A stretch of DNA of 64,000 nucleotides, taken from the NCBI GenBank assembly GCA_916048095.2, contig OU696596.1, positions 5,336,695 to 5,400,694 of the forward strand. Reading direction: 5' to 3'. How positions within the stretch are numbered: the first letter of the stretch is position 1; each line of letters begins with the position of its first letter. Positions 1 through 11,800 of this stretch are shown in pieces. The stretch comes from Sacculina carcini. Its lineage: Eukaryota; Arthropoda; Thecostraca; Sacculinidae. The translations under genes were made by a program, and so were the position numbers. Below the pieces are notes generated by a model. That model made no database searches, had not been told where the DNA came from, and was given only the letters and a program-made list of their open reading frames with translations.

Positions 1-1802
1 CTGAGACGGTCAAAACAAATTTATTATGAGAATATCTTTTCTCACTACAAGAATGATATCAAATCGACATGGAAAACTATGAATGAAATAACCGGCAGAA
101 ATAAAAGACAAAATTATCCTCCGTATTTCCATCACAATGAAAAAATCATAACAGAACCGAGCGACATAGCAGACGCTTTCAATAATTATTTTGTTAATAT
201 CAGCCAAAATGTTGCACAGCAACAAACAATTCAACAGCAAACATCAAACATCCACTCTCGACGATTTCCTGCCAATTACTCAGACAGTATGTTTTTGCAG
301 CCCATAAGTCATGCAGAAATTTTCAACACAATCAAGTCTAGCGCAAGTAAACGATCTGAGGATGTTTACAACATAAGTATGAGCTTAATAAAGATGTCAT
401 GCCCATATATTCTAGAACCTTTGTATTATGTTTTTAATCAGTCATTCGATACAGGTGTTTTCCCAGCAGGAATTAAAAAAGCAAAGGTGTGTCCAATATA
501 TAAATCCGGGGACAAAACGCAGTTTTCCAATTATAGGCCGATTTCCTTGCTTCCTCAGTTTTCTAAATTATTAGAGAAGTGCTTCATGAAACGTTTAGAC
601 AGTTTTATTACAAAACATAGTATTATTAACGACAGCCAATATGGATTTCAAGTAAACAAAAATGTAAATCATGCGATAATAGATTCTCAAAATTATATAA
701 CAGAATCGCTGGAAAAAAAACTATTAACTGTAGGGTTTTCATTGATCTCAGAAAAGCTTTTGACATGGTAGATCATTCATTGCTGCTGAAAAAATTGGCC
801 AACTATGGGATAAGGGGAAATGCTTTTCAATGGATTAAAGATTATTTACAGTTCAGAACACAGAATGTAATTTTTAATAAATCGCTGTCTGACTCAAGGG
901 GGATATATTGTGGGGTACCGCAAGGCTCGATTCTAGGACCTAAATTATTTTTGCTTTTTATAAATGATATTTTTTATTATTTGTCGGACACTAAGCTGGT
1001 ATTATTTGCAGATGACACAAACATGTTTTTCTCGGGAAAAGAATATAACGTAATAGAGCATAAAATAAATTCTGAACTTGCAAAATTAAATGAATGGTTA
1101 GAAATTAATCGACTGGCGCTGAATGTTGAAAAAACTCACTATATAATTTTTGCTAAAAGGCGTTTAGAAGACTTGAACTTGAAAATAAATGACAAACAGA
1201 TCAAAAGAGTCTCACAGATGAAATACTTGGGTGTATTTTTTCAAGAAAACATCAGTTGGAAAGGGCATATCAAGAACTTGGAAGCAAAAATTGCAAAAAT
1301 AGCCTTTATGTTAAGACAGGTTAGGCCACTAATAAATAGTAAAACTTTCTTATTATTATATAATTGCCTAGTGAGATCTCAACTGTCTTACTGCAATGAA
1401 ACATGGGGATCAACATTTAAAAGTAATTTGGAAACATTATGTAAATTGCAAAAGAGAATAATTAGATTAATTGAGTTTAAATCTTCAAGAGAATGCACAA
1501 GACCAATATTTGTAAAATATAGAGTTCTACCACTGGAAAAATTGGTTACTTTAAATAGAATAACTACTTTATATAAAGCCCACAACAACATGCTGCCAAA
1601 GGTACTGCAAAATATGTTCATTGTGAACAAACGTCATGTTCATAATTTCTTGGTACAGTCCTGTAGAACAAGATGTAGAAGATTTTGTATAACTCACGAT
1701 GGAGTCACTTGCTGGAATAACTTGAAAAAAGAGATCAAGCAAATACCTAGACTTGCATTATTTAAAAAACAAATGATTACCAAGCTGATGGACGACTTAT
1801 AA
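1..1802 (+). pseudogene. LINE reverse transcriptase (ORF2 C-terminal part), family A
   Basis: This is the C-terminal part of a LINE ORF2, entering from the left window edge. It is open in frame 1 from base 1 to a stop at 769-771. Reading continues in a second frame from about 735 to 1802. Direct matches to LINE reverse transcriptases are the NYRPISLLPQFSKLLEKC block (about 530-585), the VFIDLRKAFDMVDH block (about 735-780), GVPQGSILGP (about 913-942) and the catalytic FADDT (about 1005-1020). A C-terminal region typical of CR1/Jockey-group elements follows. One single-base frame change near 731-735 splits the domain; otherwise both parts are open. The endonuclease half lies outside the window. 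Codon composition is AT-rich, like the intact LINE at 52.6 kb, but the sequence and 3' tail differ, so it is another family. Confidence 0.9.
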
Positions 1803-2262
1803 AGACCATTTGCTTCCTCAAGGTAGATGTTATCATTGTGATTCAAATTCGTTGGTGTTGTATGTTTATGCATGCTCATGTTCAGTATGGTATACAAGTA
1901 TATGTCTCGTACAGTCTAAATAATGGATTCATGTATGAGTGTGCGAGCGTGTGTGAGTGTGTCAGTATATATACACGCATGCATGTATGAATGTGTGTAT
2001 ATGTATGTATATACGTGTGTATATGTATGAATATATATGTATGTATGTGTAGGTGTATATATGTATATTCTGGGTGTATGTGTGTATATGAACGAGAATA
2101 TGTGCATATGTATGTATATGAGTGTGTGTATATATATTTGTGTGTATGTATATACATATATGGTTGAGTGTATGAATGTGTATATATTTATGTAGTATTC
2201 ACACCATGATAAGCAATGCTTTTGTGTGAATTAATACACTTGAATTGAATTGAATTGAATAT
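1803..2262 (+). repeat. 3' UTR and (TTGAA)n tail of LINE family A
   Basis: This is AT-rich non-coding sequence directly after the reverse transcriptase stop. It contains a long degenerate TG/TATG microsatellite (about 1930-2190). It ends in ACTTGAATTGAATTGAATTG-type pentamer repeats at about 2238-2262, a microsatellite-type LINE tail rather than poly(A). The next LINE fragment begins immediately after it. Confidence 0.75.
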
Positions 2263-3243
2263 TCTCTTCTTACATCTTACCTCACTAACCGATCTTACTC
2301 AGTCCGTTGCAACTCAACTACCTCATCGTCTGTCCTTCTCACTTCTGGAGTGCCACAAGGCTCGCTCCTTGGTCCTCTCCTCTTCAATCTCTATGTCTCA
2401 TCCTTATGCTTAATCTTGCGCCGCTATCCTATTGCGTACCATATTTATGCTGACGACGTCCAAATATTCTTTCTCCTCACTTTATCTTCCTCATGTCTAG
2501 TTTCTGAACTTCTTAATGATATATCTTCTTGGGCTGCCTCAAGGAAACTTGTCCTCAATCACTCAAAAACTGAATACCTTGTATTTCACCCTCCTAGGCT
2601 CACCCCTCACAATATTAATCTTCCTCTTGCCTCCCAGATTCGCAACTTGGGAGTTATATTCGATCCATCACTTTGCTTCTCAAGTCATTTCTCTCAGCTC
2701 ACTCGCTGCTGCCGTTTTATCATTCGCCAATTTTATCCTATCCGTGCTTTCATTGATGAAGCATCTGCCAACCTATTAGTCAATTCCTACATCCTCTCAA
2801 AAATTGATTACTGCAACTCTCTCTTCTTTCATCTTCCTTTTAAATCTATCCGCCAACTTCAATCTGTGATTAATTTAGCATGTCGATTTGTTCTGCGACT
2901 TCCTCCTAAAACTCCTACATCATCCCACCTCCGGCAGCTTGGCTGGCTTCCTGCTCTTTCACGGATTCGATTCAAAATCTGCTGTTTGACATTCAAATTG
3001 ATTCATTCTCAATCTTCACCATTGTATCTTCGTTCTCTTCTCATACCCAGCGTTCGCTCTGAGAGTCGCCATCGTAAGCCTTTAGTTAGTCCTCCCGCTA
3101 TCAATTTATCTCCCTGGTCGTCCAAATCTGATACATTTTATGCTCCTCGTATATATAACTCGCTTCCCTCACACATCCTTGAAAAATCGTCTCTCAAGTC
3201 TTTCTCTGTCGCCTTGCACAAACATCTACTTGAATCCGCTTGA
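2263..3243 (+). pseudogene. 5'-truncated LINE reverse transcriptase, family B
   Basis: This is an open frame covering the second half of a LINE reverse transcriptase and its C-terminal domain. Coding similarity begins at about 2263 (LTNRSYSV, before the catalytic centre), so the 5' part of the element is missing. Visible motifs are SGVPQGSLLGPLLFNLY (about 2344-2394) and YADDVQIF (about 2446-2469). The C-terminal FYAPRIYNSLPSHI block at about 3137-3178 is also present. The same family occurs at 47.84-49.30 kb, where LTDRSYSV and LYNSLPSHV recur, and as shorter pieces at 17.76, 20.37 and 27.3 kb. The clade looks like the CR1/Jockey group, but I cannot place it more exactly. Confidence 0.88.
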
Positions 3244-3878
3244 TCTAACTTACCCTGTAATCTGTTTCCGTTATCTTTCAAGTCTTATCCTCATTGTGAT
3301 CTACTGTGTTTGGCTGGTTGACTCATTTCGGTCTGGTAAATTGTCTGGTCAGGAGAATTCCTGCTACTGGTACTGTGTAGCCCAGTACAACCAGTCTCAT
3401 AGTCGAGTGGTGGTCGACTAAACCGGCTCCCCCTCTGGTTCCCACCAGTGAGGAGGGTGGCTAGACACCCAGCAGGACTGAAAATAAAACCTGTCCAAGG
3501 GCGGAAGAGCTACTCGCTAGCCAACGGCCATCTAGCATTTATTTTTATTATTTTATATCCTATGCTTTTTTATTCTATATTCTCATTATATATTTTCTCT
3601 CTTTCCATTATATGCTCTATTACATTACATTATTCATATATGTATATGTGTATGCATGTGTATGTGTATATATGTGCGTGTGTATGTTTCATGTGCATGT
3701 GTTTGTGTGTATGTGTTTTTGTGTATGTGTGTATGTATGTGTTCAATTTTGCAAGCACCCATGTACTTTCTGTCGATTTGTGCTCCATATTTTTGTCCCC
3801 ATACCACTCTGTGTCTACACTTTATTACCCTACTCCTGCTCGCGCCTTTGTACTCGAAAGTGCGCTATATTAAATACA

Positions 3879-3909
<31 letters not shown>

Positions 3910-3910
3910 G
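3244..3910 (+). repeat. 3' UTR and (TTG)n tail of LINE family B
   Basis: This is non-coding sequence following the family B frame. It contains a TG-rich microsatellite (about 3640-3750) and the terminal block GTGCGCTATATTAAATACAT, followed by (TTG)n at about 3880-3910. The last ~415 bases recur almost unchanged at 20.37-20.78 kb, which fixes the 3' boundary of the element. Confidence 0.85.
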
Positions 3911-4127
3911 ACGAGTATGTCAAACAGGAGCGGACTCAGTACGGACTCAGTATGGATCCCTCCGGCACTCGGCTGGTTACATCGGACCCCTGTGACGTTC
4001 TACCGTTGAGCAACACGCGCTGTTTGCGAAAAACGACAAACAGAAACGACTGCAGCATTTTCCAATTCGGCCCGAAGGTCCAAATTGATGTTTTTTTTGC
4101 CCTGCACTGATTGCAAATTTTCTAAAT
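3911..4127. other. Unassigned spacer
   Basis: No open frame with recognisable content and no repeat structure is seen between the LINE tail and the 142-bp array. Confidence 0.5.
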
Positions 4128-4553
4128 GTCTGTTTGTATCCTATCTCCTCCTAAACCATTGGATCGATTTTAATTAAACTTGGTGCCTAGGGGTAAAATG
4201 GATGCAAGAAGGTCATAGGCTGGGTTTTGTTGACCTCCGAGGTCATTTTCAAGGTCATTGAGATCATTTGTGTCTGTTTACCATATCACCTCCTAAGGCA
4301 CTGGCCCGATTTTGATGAAACTTAGTCCCTAGCGGTAAAATGGATGCAAGAAGGTCATAGGCTAGGTTTTGATGACCTCCGAGGTCATTTTCAAGGTCAT
4401 TGAGGTCATTTGTGTCTGTTTATCCAATCTCTTTCTAAACCACTGGACCGATTTTGATGAAACTTGGTCCCTAGGGGTAAAATGGATGCAAGAAGGTCAT
4501 AGGCTTAGTTTTGTTGATCTCCGAGGTCATTTTCAAGGTAATTGGGGTCATTT
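4128..4553 (+). repeat. 142-bp tandem repeat, three units
   Basis: Units start at about 4128, 4270 and 4412, each 142 bp, with a partial fourth at 4554. Each begins GTCTGTTT and contains a CTAAACCA-TTGGA-CGATTTT core, GGTAAAATGGATGCAAGAAG and a run of GAGGTCATTTTCAAGGTCAT. A GTCTGTTT start followed by a CCACTGGACCGATTTTGATG core resembles repeats I know from subterminal regions of non-autonomous elements in invertebrates. The link to a particular transposon is inference. Confidence 0.85.
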
Positions 4554-4745
4554 GTGTCTGTTTGAGGACTTTTTTTGGTTTGTTTGTCGAAGGATTTTCC
4601 GTCGTTCCCGTTTTCCGCCAAACGCGGCCGATTTTCGTTTTGTCGGCGGCTGCTCGCATCTCGCATTCACAACAATCTTCAAAAGAAATCTTCGTAGAAG
4701 GAAAAACTAAAAGAAATTAAAAAGAGACAATCATCTCCCCCCACC

Positions 4746-4894
4746 GGCCTCATCCCGCGGATTCGGCCTCATCCCGCGGATTTAGCCTCATCCCGCGGAT
4801 TCGGCATCATCCCGATCCCGCTGATTCGCCCCTCATCCCGCGGATTCGGCCTTATCCCGCGGATTCAGCCTCATCCCGCGGATTCGGTCTCATC
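4746..4894 (+). repeat. 19-bp GC-rich minisatellite
   Basis: About eight head-to-tail copies of GCCTCATCCCGCGGATTCG with small variants, one of them interrupted. The composition contrasts with the AT-rich surroundings. Confidence 0.92.
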
Positions 4895-5560
4895 GTGTCC
4901 CTCATCAGCGAGTCAAGCGTGAGGACGAAGAATGCGTACCTCCGATACCTACGATTGGGTACCTTCTCTTATACGTCAAAAATGATCACTAGCTTGGGGT
5001 TGAGTTTGTGTCGGGTTGAGTTTGTGGGTGAGGTACTAGACAATAAAAGCATTATAACTTATTGCTATGTGCATCTTCTGGTCCCAAATTATTTCATCAT
5101 TTTGCTTCTTCTTTACCCTCTCATGTAATCTGTCCATAATGTGTAGTTGGTTTAGGATATCAAGGCCGAATTGGGGGTATGCAGCTTTGGATCTGGTTTG
5201 TGGCCAGACAAAGCTGCACGTCTACTTAATTTTTTGGTTAGACCATTTTTGGCAGAGAGTGCTCTGGGCTATTGTCAAAAAAATATTCCACACATGTCAA
5301 ATTTGAAACTTTGACGCTTTCGAAAAAAGAATGAATATGTTTTGCAAATAAATTCGTGTGAAACGAAACATGCAAGCATGCATTGAATTGTTTGTAAAAT
5401 TGCGGTTTTTTCAGTTTCTGAACTTTTCACACTCAACAAAATTTGCTAGGATACAAAACCGATTTAAAGCCTGGCTGTCCTATGTGTATATTAATTAAAT
5501 ACGATATAAGCCAACTCACATATATTATACATCGATGTTATAAATAGTATACACAATATA
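4895..5560. other. Unassigned sequence before the foldback elements
   Basis: No coherent protein-coding frame, RNA gene or repeat was recognised here. The sequence becomes AT-rich towards the (TA)n tract that opens the first foldback element. Confidence 0.5.
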
Positions 5561-5583
5561 TATCTATATATATAAAAGAGATC

Positions 5584-5622
<39 letters not shown>

Positions 5623-8600
5623 TCCCACCCTCCTTGGTTCATTTTCTATGAGCTGCTCCTCAAGCATCACTTGGCGTACCCGCTTGAAATTAATACCATC
5701 ATGTTGGAAATTTTCTTGTCTAAACTGTAGGTTAAATTTTTAATTTTAAAAATAAAACCAAAAAAAGTTATTGCGGTGAAAAGTCAAAATGAACCCTAAA
5801 AAATGCGAAAATTTTGGTCAATTTTCTGAAGACTACTACTTCTAAACCAACGATGGTACAACTATACAAATTATACCACTGTGTAGAAAATTTTATTTTC
5901 TATTCAACGCATTAACATTTAAACCCAAAAAATTAAATATAAAACATGTAAAAGGGAAAAAATTCAATAAACATTCAAAATATTTTTTAAACTCCACGCG
6001 TTTAATTTTCTATAGTTTTTTCTCTATTTCTCAAAAATTAATTATCACACATTTAAAAAAATAATACCACCATGCTTGAAATTTTGTTTTCTACAACACG
6101 GTATAATTTTTTATCTTCCAAAGTGTATTAAAAAAAAGTTACGGCGGTGTGAAGTGTAAATGACAAAGTCAAAAAGGCAAAATTAGCACAAAAAACGTGA
6201 ATATTTTGGTCAATATTCCGCTATCTATTCCTCATAAACCAGCAATGGTACAGCTATAAAAATTTCACTATTGTGTAGAGAATTTTGTGTTCTACAAGAA
6301 ATATTTTAATTTATACCCAAAAATGATACAAAAAACGTGTAAAATTGGCAAAATTCTCAAATACATCCAAAATTACACTTGAACACCGGGTGACTAAAAT
6401 TAATTCATTTTTCTACTATTTCTCAGTAACTATTTGTCACACATCAAAATTAATTATACCATCGTGCTAGAAATTTTGTTTTATACAATACGGTATAATT
6501 CTCCATTTTCCAAAGTGTATCTGAAGGAAATTACGGCGGTGTAAAGTTAAAAGGACATATTGCCAATTTGACAGCTATTATGCGCACTTGCGATTACACA
6601 TGAATATACTACTGTGTAGATAATTTTATGTTCTACAAGATAAGCTATAATTTATACCCACAAAAGATACAAAAAACGTGTAAAATTGGCAAAATTCTCA
6701 AATACATCCAAAATTACACTTGAACACCGGGCGACTAAAATTATTTCATTTTTCTACTATTTATGAGTAACTATTTGTTATACATGAAAATAAATTATAC
6801 CATCGTGCTAGAAATTTAGTTTTCTACAATACGGTATAATTTTTAATTTTCCAAAGTGTATCTGAAGGCAGTTACGGCGGTGTAAATTCAAAAGGACATA
6901 TTGCCAATTTAACAGCTATTATGCGCACTTGCGATTACACATGAATATACTATTGTGTAGATAATTTTGTGTTCTACAAGATAAGTTATAATTTATACCC
7001 ACAAAAAATACAAAAATGTGTAAAATTGGCAAAATTCTCAAATACATCCAAAATTACACTTGAACACCGGGCGACTAAAATTAATTCATTTTTCTACTAT
7101 TTATCAGTAACTATTTGTTATACATGAAAATAAATTATACCATCGTGCTAAAAATTTTGCTTTCTACAATACGGTATAATTTTTAATTTTCCAAAGTGTA
7201 TCTAAAGGAAGTTACGGCGATGTAAAGTCAAAATGTCATGTTGCCAATTTGACAGCTATTATGCGCACTTGCGATTACACATGAATATACACTGATTTAA
7301 TTTCACTGAAGTCCAATCACAATTTACGCACTTGCGATTACACAGGAATATACTACTGTGTAGAGAATTTTGTGTTTTACAATATAAGCTATAATTTATA
7401 CTCTAGAAATTTTGTTTTATACAATACGGTATAATTCTCCATTTTCCAAAGTGTATCTGAAGGAAATTACGGCGGTGTAAAGTTAAAAGGACATATTGCC
7501 AATTTGACAGCTATTATGCGCACTTGCGATTACACATGAATATACTACTGTGTAGATAATTTTGTGTTCTACAAGATTAGCTATAATTTATACCCACAAA
7601 AGATACAAAAAACGTGTAAAATTGGCAAAATTCTCAAATACATCCAAAATTACACTTGAGCACCGGGCGACTAAAATTAAATCATTTTTCTACTATTTAT
7701 CAGTAACTATTTGTTATACATGAAAATAAATTATACCATCGTGCTAAAAATTTAGCTTTCTACAATACGGTATAATTTTTAATTTTCCAAAGTCTATCTA
7801 AAGGAAGTTACGGCGATGTAAAGTCAAAATGTCATGTTGCCAATTTGACAGCTATTATGCGCACTTGCGATTACACATGAATATACACTGATTTAATTTC
7901 ACTGAAGTCCAATCACAATTTACGCACTTGCGATTACACAGGAATATACTACTGTGTAGAGAATTTTGTGTTCTACAATATAAGCTATAATTTATACCCA
8001 CAAATGGTACAAAAAACGTGTAAAATTGGCAAAATTCTCAAATACATCCAAAATTACACTTGAACACCGGGCGACTAAAATTAATTCATTTTTCTACTAT
8101 TTCTCAGTAACTATTTGTTATACATGAAAATAAATTATACCATCGTGCTAGAAATTTTTTTTCTACAATACGGTATAATTTTTAATTTTCCAAAGTGTAT
8201 CTGAAGGCAGTTACGGCGGTGTAAATTCAAAAGGACATATTGCCAACTTGACAGCTATTATGCGCACAGCAAACAAAATTCCCAGCATGATGGTATTATT
8301 TATTTAGATGTGTGATGATTAGTTTTTGATAAATAGAGAAAAAAGTATAGAAAATCGGACGCGTGGAGTTTAAATATAATTTTGAATATAGATTGAAATT
8401 TTGTCATGTTTACATCTTTTATGTTCTATTTTTGGATATGAATTATAACTTATCTTGTAGAACAGAAAATTCTCTACACAGTGGTATAATCTGTATTACT
8501 TTACCATTTCTGGTTTATGAGGAGTAGATGTAGGAATATTGACCAAAATTTTCGCATTTTTCAGGGTTCATTTTGTCTTTTCACCGCTATAACTTTTTTT

Positions 8601-8795
8601 GATCTTATGTTTAAAATTTTAAATTTATCCTATCGTGTAGACAAGAAAATTTCCAGCGTAATGGTATAAATTGCTGGCGGGTACATTAAGTGGTTACCGA
8701 GTAGCAGCTTGCTGAAAATGTGACCAAGGAGGGTGGGACAGACAAACAGACAGACACACAGACAGAGGATCTCTTTTATATATATAGATATATAT
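5561..8795. mobile_element. Foldback-like element 1 with internal tandem array
   Basis: The left end reads (TA)n AAAAGAGATCCTCTGTGTG, followed by GTCCCACCCTCCTTGG. The right end, at 8715-8790, carries the same sequences in reverse complement: CCAAGGAGGGTGGGAC, (CAGA)n, then AGAGGATCTCTTTTATATA. The inverted arms are about 0.5-0.55 kb (roughly 5565-6120 against 8270-8790). Between them is a head-to-tail array in plus orientation that switches abruptly to minus orientation near 8268. No coding capacity is seen. The arms themselves are diverged versions of the array unit. Long arms built of internal repeats resemble Drosophila foldback elements. A Helitron-2/Helentron-type non-autonomous element with (TA)n and (TCTG)n ends is the main alternative. 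Confidence 0.75.
6381..8270 (+). repeat. ~340/400-bp tandem satellite units inside foldback element 1
   Basis: The anchor GAACACCGGG recurs at 6381, 6722 and 7062 (341- and 340-bp steps). Near-copies lie at about 7659 and 8062 (597- and 403-bp steps). The longer unit carries an extra ~60-bp block with CACTGATTTAATTTCACTG. Each unit contains a short internal inverted repeat, ATTATACC...GGTATAAT, and the block AGTTACGGCGGTGTAAA. Short chance frames in the units are not genes. Confidence 0.9.
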
Positions 8796-8814
8796 CTATA
8801 TATAGATATATATA

Positions 8815-11800
8815 TATATATATAAAAGAGATCCTCTGTGTGTGTGTGTGTGTGTGTGACCCCAATACTGTTTCGACTTGACGTCTCTACGTCTACCTGT
8901 CATCATTGTTTATATATGAGGTGTGCGGTGTGTTTGTGATGTATGATGTATTCGTGCGCTTAGTACAGGTAGTACCTGGCTGAATTCTCTGTAAGATAAG
9001 TGTCATCGCTATCTTGATGAACCGGCTAAGGTATTTGCTGATGGGCGCGTGTACGTGTGTGAGCGTGTGTCTGCGTTCTGCCTGCATTGTATTGTCCTGC
9101 TTTGTAAATATGAAACATATATTTGAATATGCATGTGATTGTGCATGAATGTATGTGGTGTGTAATGTATATATCAGTGCAATTGAGACATGATGTGTAT
9201 ATTGCGCTATACAAATGACTCAATAAATGAAAATGAAGTGTGTGTGTGTGTGTTTGTCCCACCCTCATTGGTTCATTTTCTATGAGCTGCTACTTGGGCA
9301 TCACTTGGCGTACCCGCTCAAAATTTATACCATCATATTGTAAATTTTCTTGTCTACACTGTAGGTTAAATTTCTAATTTTAAAAATAAAACCAAAAAAA
9401 GTTATTGCGGTGAAAAGACAAAATGACCCCTAAAAAATGCGAAAATTTTAGTCAATTTTCTGAAGACTACTCTTTCTAAACCAGCAATGGTACAACTATA
9501 CTAATTATACCACTGTGTAGAAAATTTTATTTTCTATTCAACGCACTATAATTTTGGCCAAAAAATTAAATATAAAACATGTAAAAGGGAAAAAAAATTC
9601 AATCAACATTCAAAATACTTTTTAAACTCCACGCGTCTGATTTTCTATACTTTTTTCTCTCTTTCTCAAAAACTAATAATCACACATCCAAATAAATAAT
9701 ACCATCATGCTGGGAATTTTCTTGGCTACGACACGGTGTAATTTTTTATTTTTCAAAGTGTATTAAAAAAAAGTTACGGCGGTGTGAAGTGTAAATGACA
9801 AAAAGGCAAAAAGGAAAATTTAGCAAAAAAAAGTGAATATTTTGGTAAATATTCCGCTATCTATTCCTCATAAACCAGCTTTGGTACAGCTATAAAAATT
9901 ATACTATTGTGTAGAAAATTTTATGTTCTACAAGATAAGCTATAATTTATACCCACAAAAGATACAAAAAACGTGTAAAATTGTCAAAATTCTCAAATAC
10001 ATCCAAAATTACACTTGAACATCGGTTGAATAAAATGAATTCATTTTTCTACTATTTATGAGTAACTATTTGTTATACATGAAAATAAATTATACCATCG
10101 TGCTAGAAATTTAGTTTTCTACAATACGGTATAATTTTTAATTTTCCAAAGTGTATCTGAAGGAAGTTACGGCGGTGTAAATTCAAAATGTCATGTTGCC
10201 AATTTGACAGCTATTATGCGCACTTGCGATTACACATGAATATACACTGATTTAATTTCATCGAAGTCCAATCACAATTGACGCACTTTCGATTACACAG
10301 GAAAATACTACTGTGTAGATAATTTTGTGTTCTACAAGATAAGCTATAATTTATACCCACAAATGATACAAAAAACGTGTAAAATTGGCAAAACCCTCAA
10401 ATACATCCAAAATTACACTTGAACACCGGGCGACTAAAATTTATTCATTTTTCTACTATTTCTCAGTAAATATTTGTTACACATGAAAATAAATTATACC
10501 ATCGTGCTAGAAATCTTGTTTTCTACAATACGGTATAATCTGTAATTTTGCAAAGTGTATCTGAAGGACGTTTCGGCGGTATAAAAGCAAAAGGACATAT
10601 TGCCAATTTGACAGCTATTTTGCGCACTTGCGATCACACAGGAATATACTACTGTGTAGATAATTTTGTGTGCTACAAGAAACGTTATAACTTATACCCA
10701 CAAATGATACAAGAACGTGTAAAATTGGCAAAATTCTCAAATACATCCAAAATTACACTTGAACACCGGGCGACTAAAATTTATTCATTATTCTACTATT
10801 TCTCAGTAAATATTTGTTACACATAAAAATAAATTATACCATCGTGCTAGAAATCTTGTCTTCTACAATACGGTATAATCTGTAATTTTGCAAAGTGTAT
10901 CTGAAGCACGTTTCGGCGGTATAAAAGCAAAAGGACATATTGCCAATTTGACAGCTATTTTGCGCACTTGCGATCACACAGGAATATACTACTGTGTAGA
11001 TAATTTTGTGTGCTACAAGAAACGTTATAACTTATACCCACAAATGATACAAAAAACGTGTAAAATTGTCAAAATTCTCAAATACATCCAAAATTACACT
11101 TGAACATCGGTTGATTAAAATGAATTCATTTTTCTACCTATTTCTCAAGAAATATTTGTCACACATTACAATAAATTATACCATCGTGCTAGACATTTTG
11201 TTTTCTACAATACGGTATAATTTTTAATTTTCCAAAGTGTATCTGAAGGAAGTTACGGCGGTGTAAATTCAAAAGGATATATTGCCAATTTGACAGCTAT
11301 TATGCGCACTTGCGATTACACATGAATATACACTGATTTAATTTCACTGAAGTCCAATCACAATTTACACACTTGCGATTACACAGGAATATACTACTCT
11401 GTAGAGAATTTAGTGTTCTACTAGATAAGCTATAATTTATACCCACAAATGATAAAAAAACGTGTAAAATTGGCAAAATTCTCAAATACATCCAAAATTA
11501 CACTTGAACACCGGGCGACTAAAATTTATTCATTTTTCTACTATTTCTCAGTAAATATTTGTTACACATAAAAATAAATTATACCATCGTGCTAGAAATC
11601 TTGTTTTCTACAATACGGTATAATTTGTAATTTTCCAAAGTGTATCTGAAGGACGTTTCGGCGGTGTAAAGTCAAAAGGACATATTGCCAATTTGACAGC
11701 TATTATGCGCACTTGCGATCACACAGGAATATACACTGATTTAATTTCACTGAAGTCCAATCACAATTGACGCACTTTCGATTACACAGGAATATACTAC

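Noticed and set aside
1882-2157. Minus-strand frames rich in H, T, Y, I (THIHTYIHTYTH)
   Set aside because: They translate the TG/TATG microsatellite of a LINE 3' UTR.
3448-4009. Overlapping Cys/Val/Tyr-rich frames near the LINE tail, also at 20362-20809
   Set aside because: They read through the TG tract and (TTG)n tail of LINE family B.
10548-11103. Two near-identical 70-90-codon frames (MQSVSE...GGIKAKGHIANLTA...)
   Set aside because: They are chance frames in the 340-bp satellite units. They repeat because the DNA repeats, and neighbouring units carry stops.
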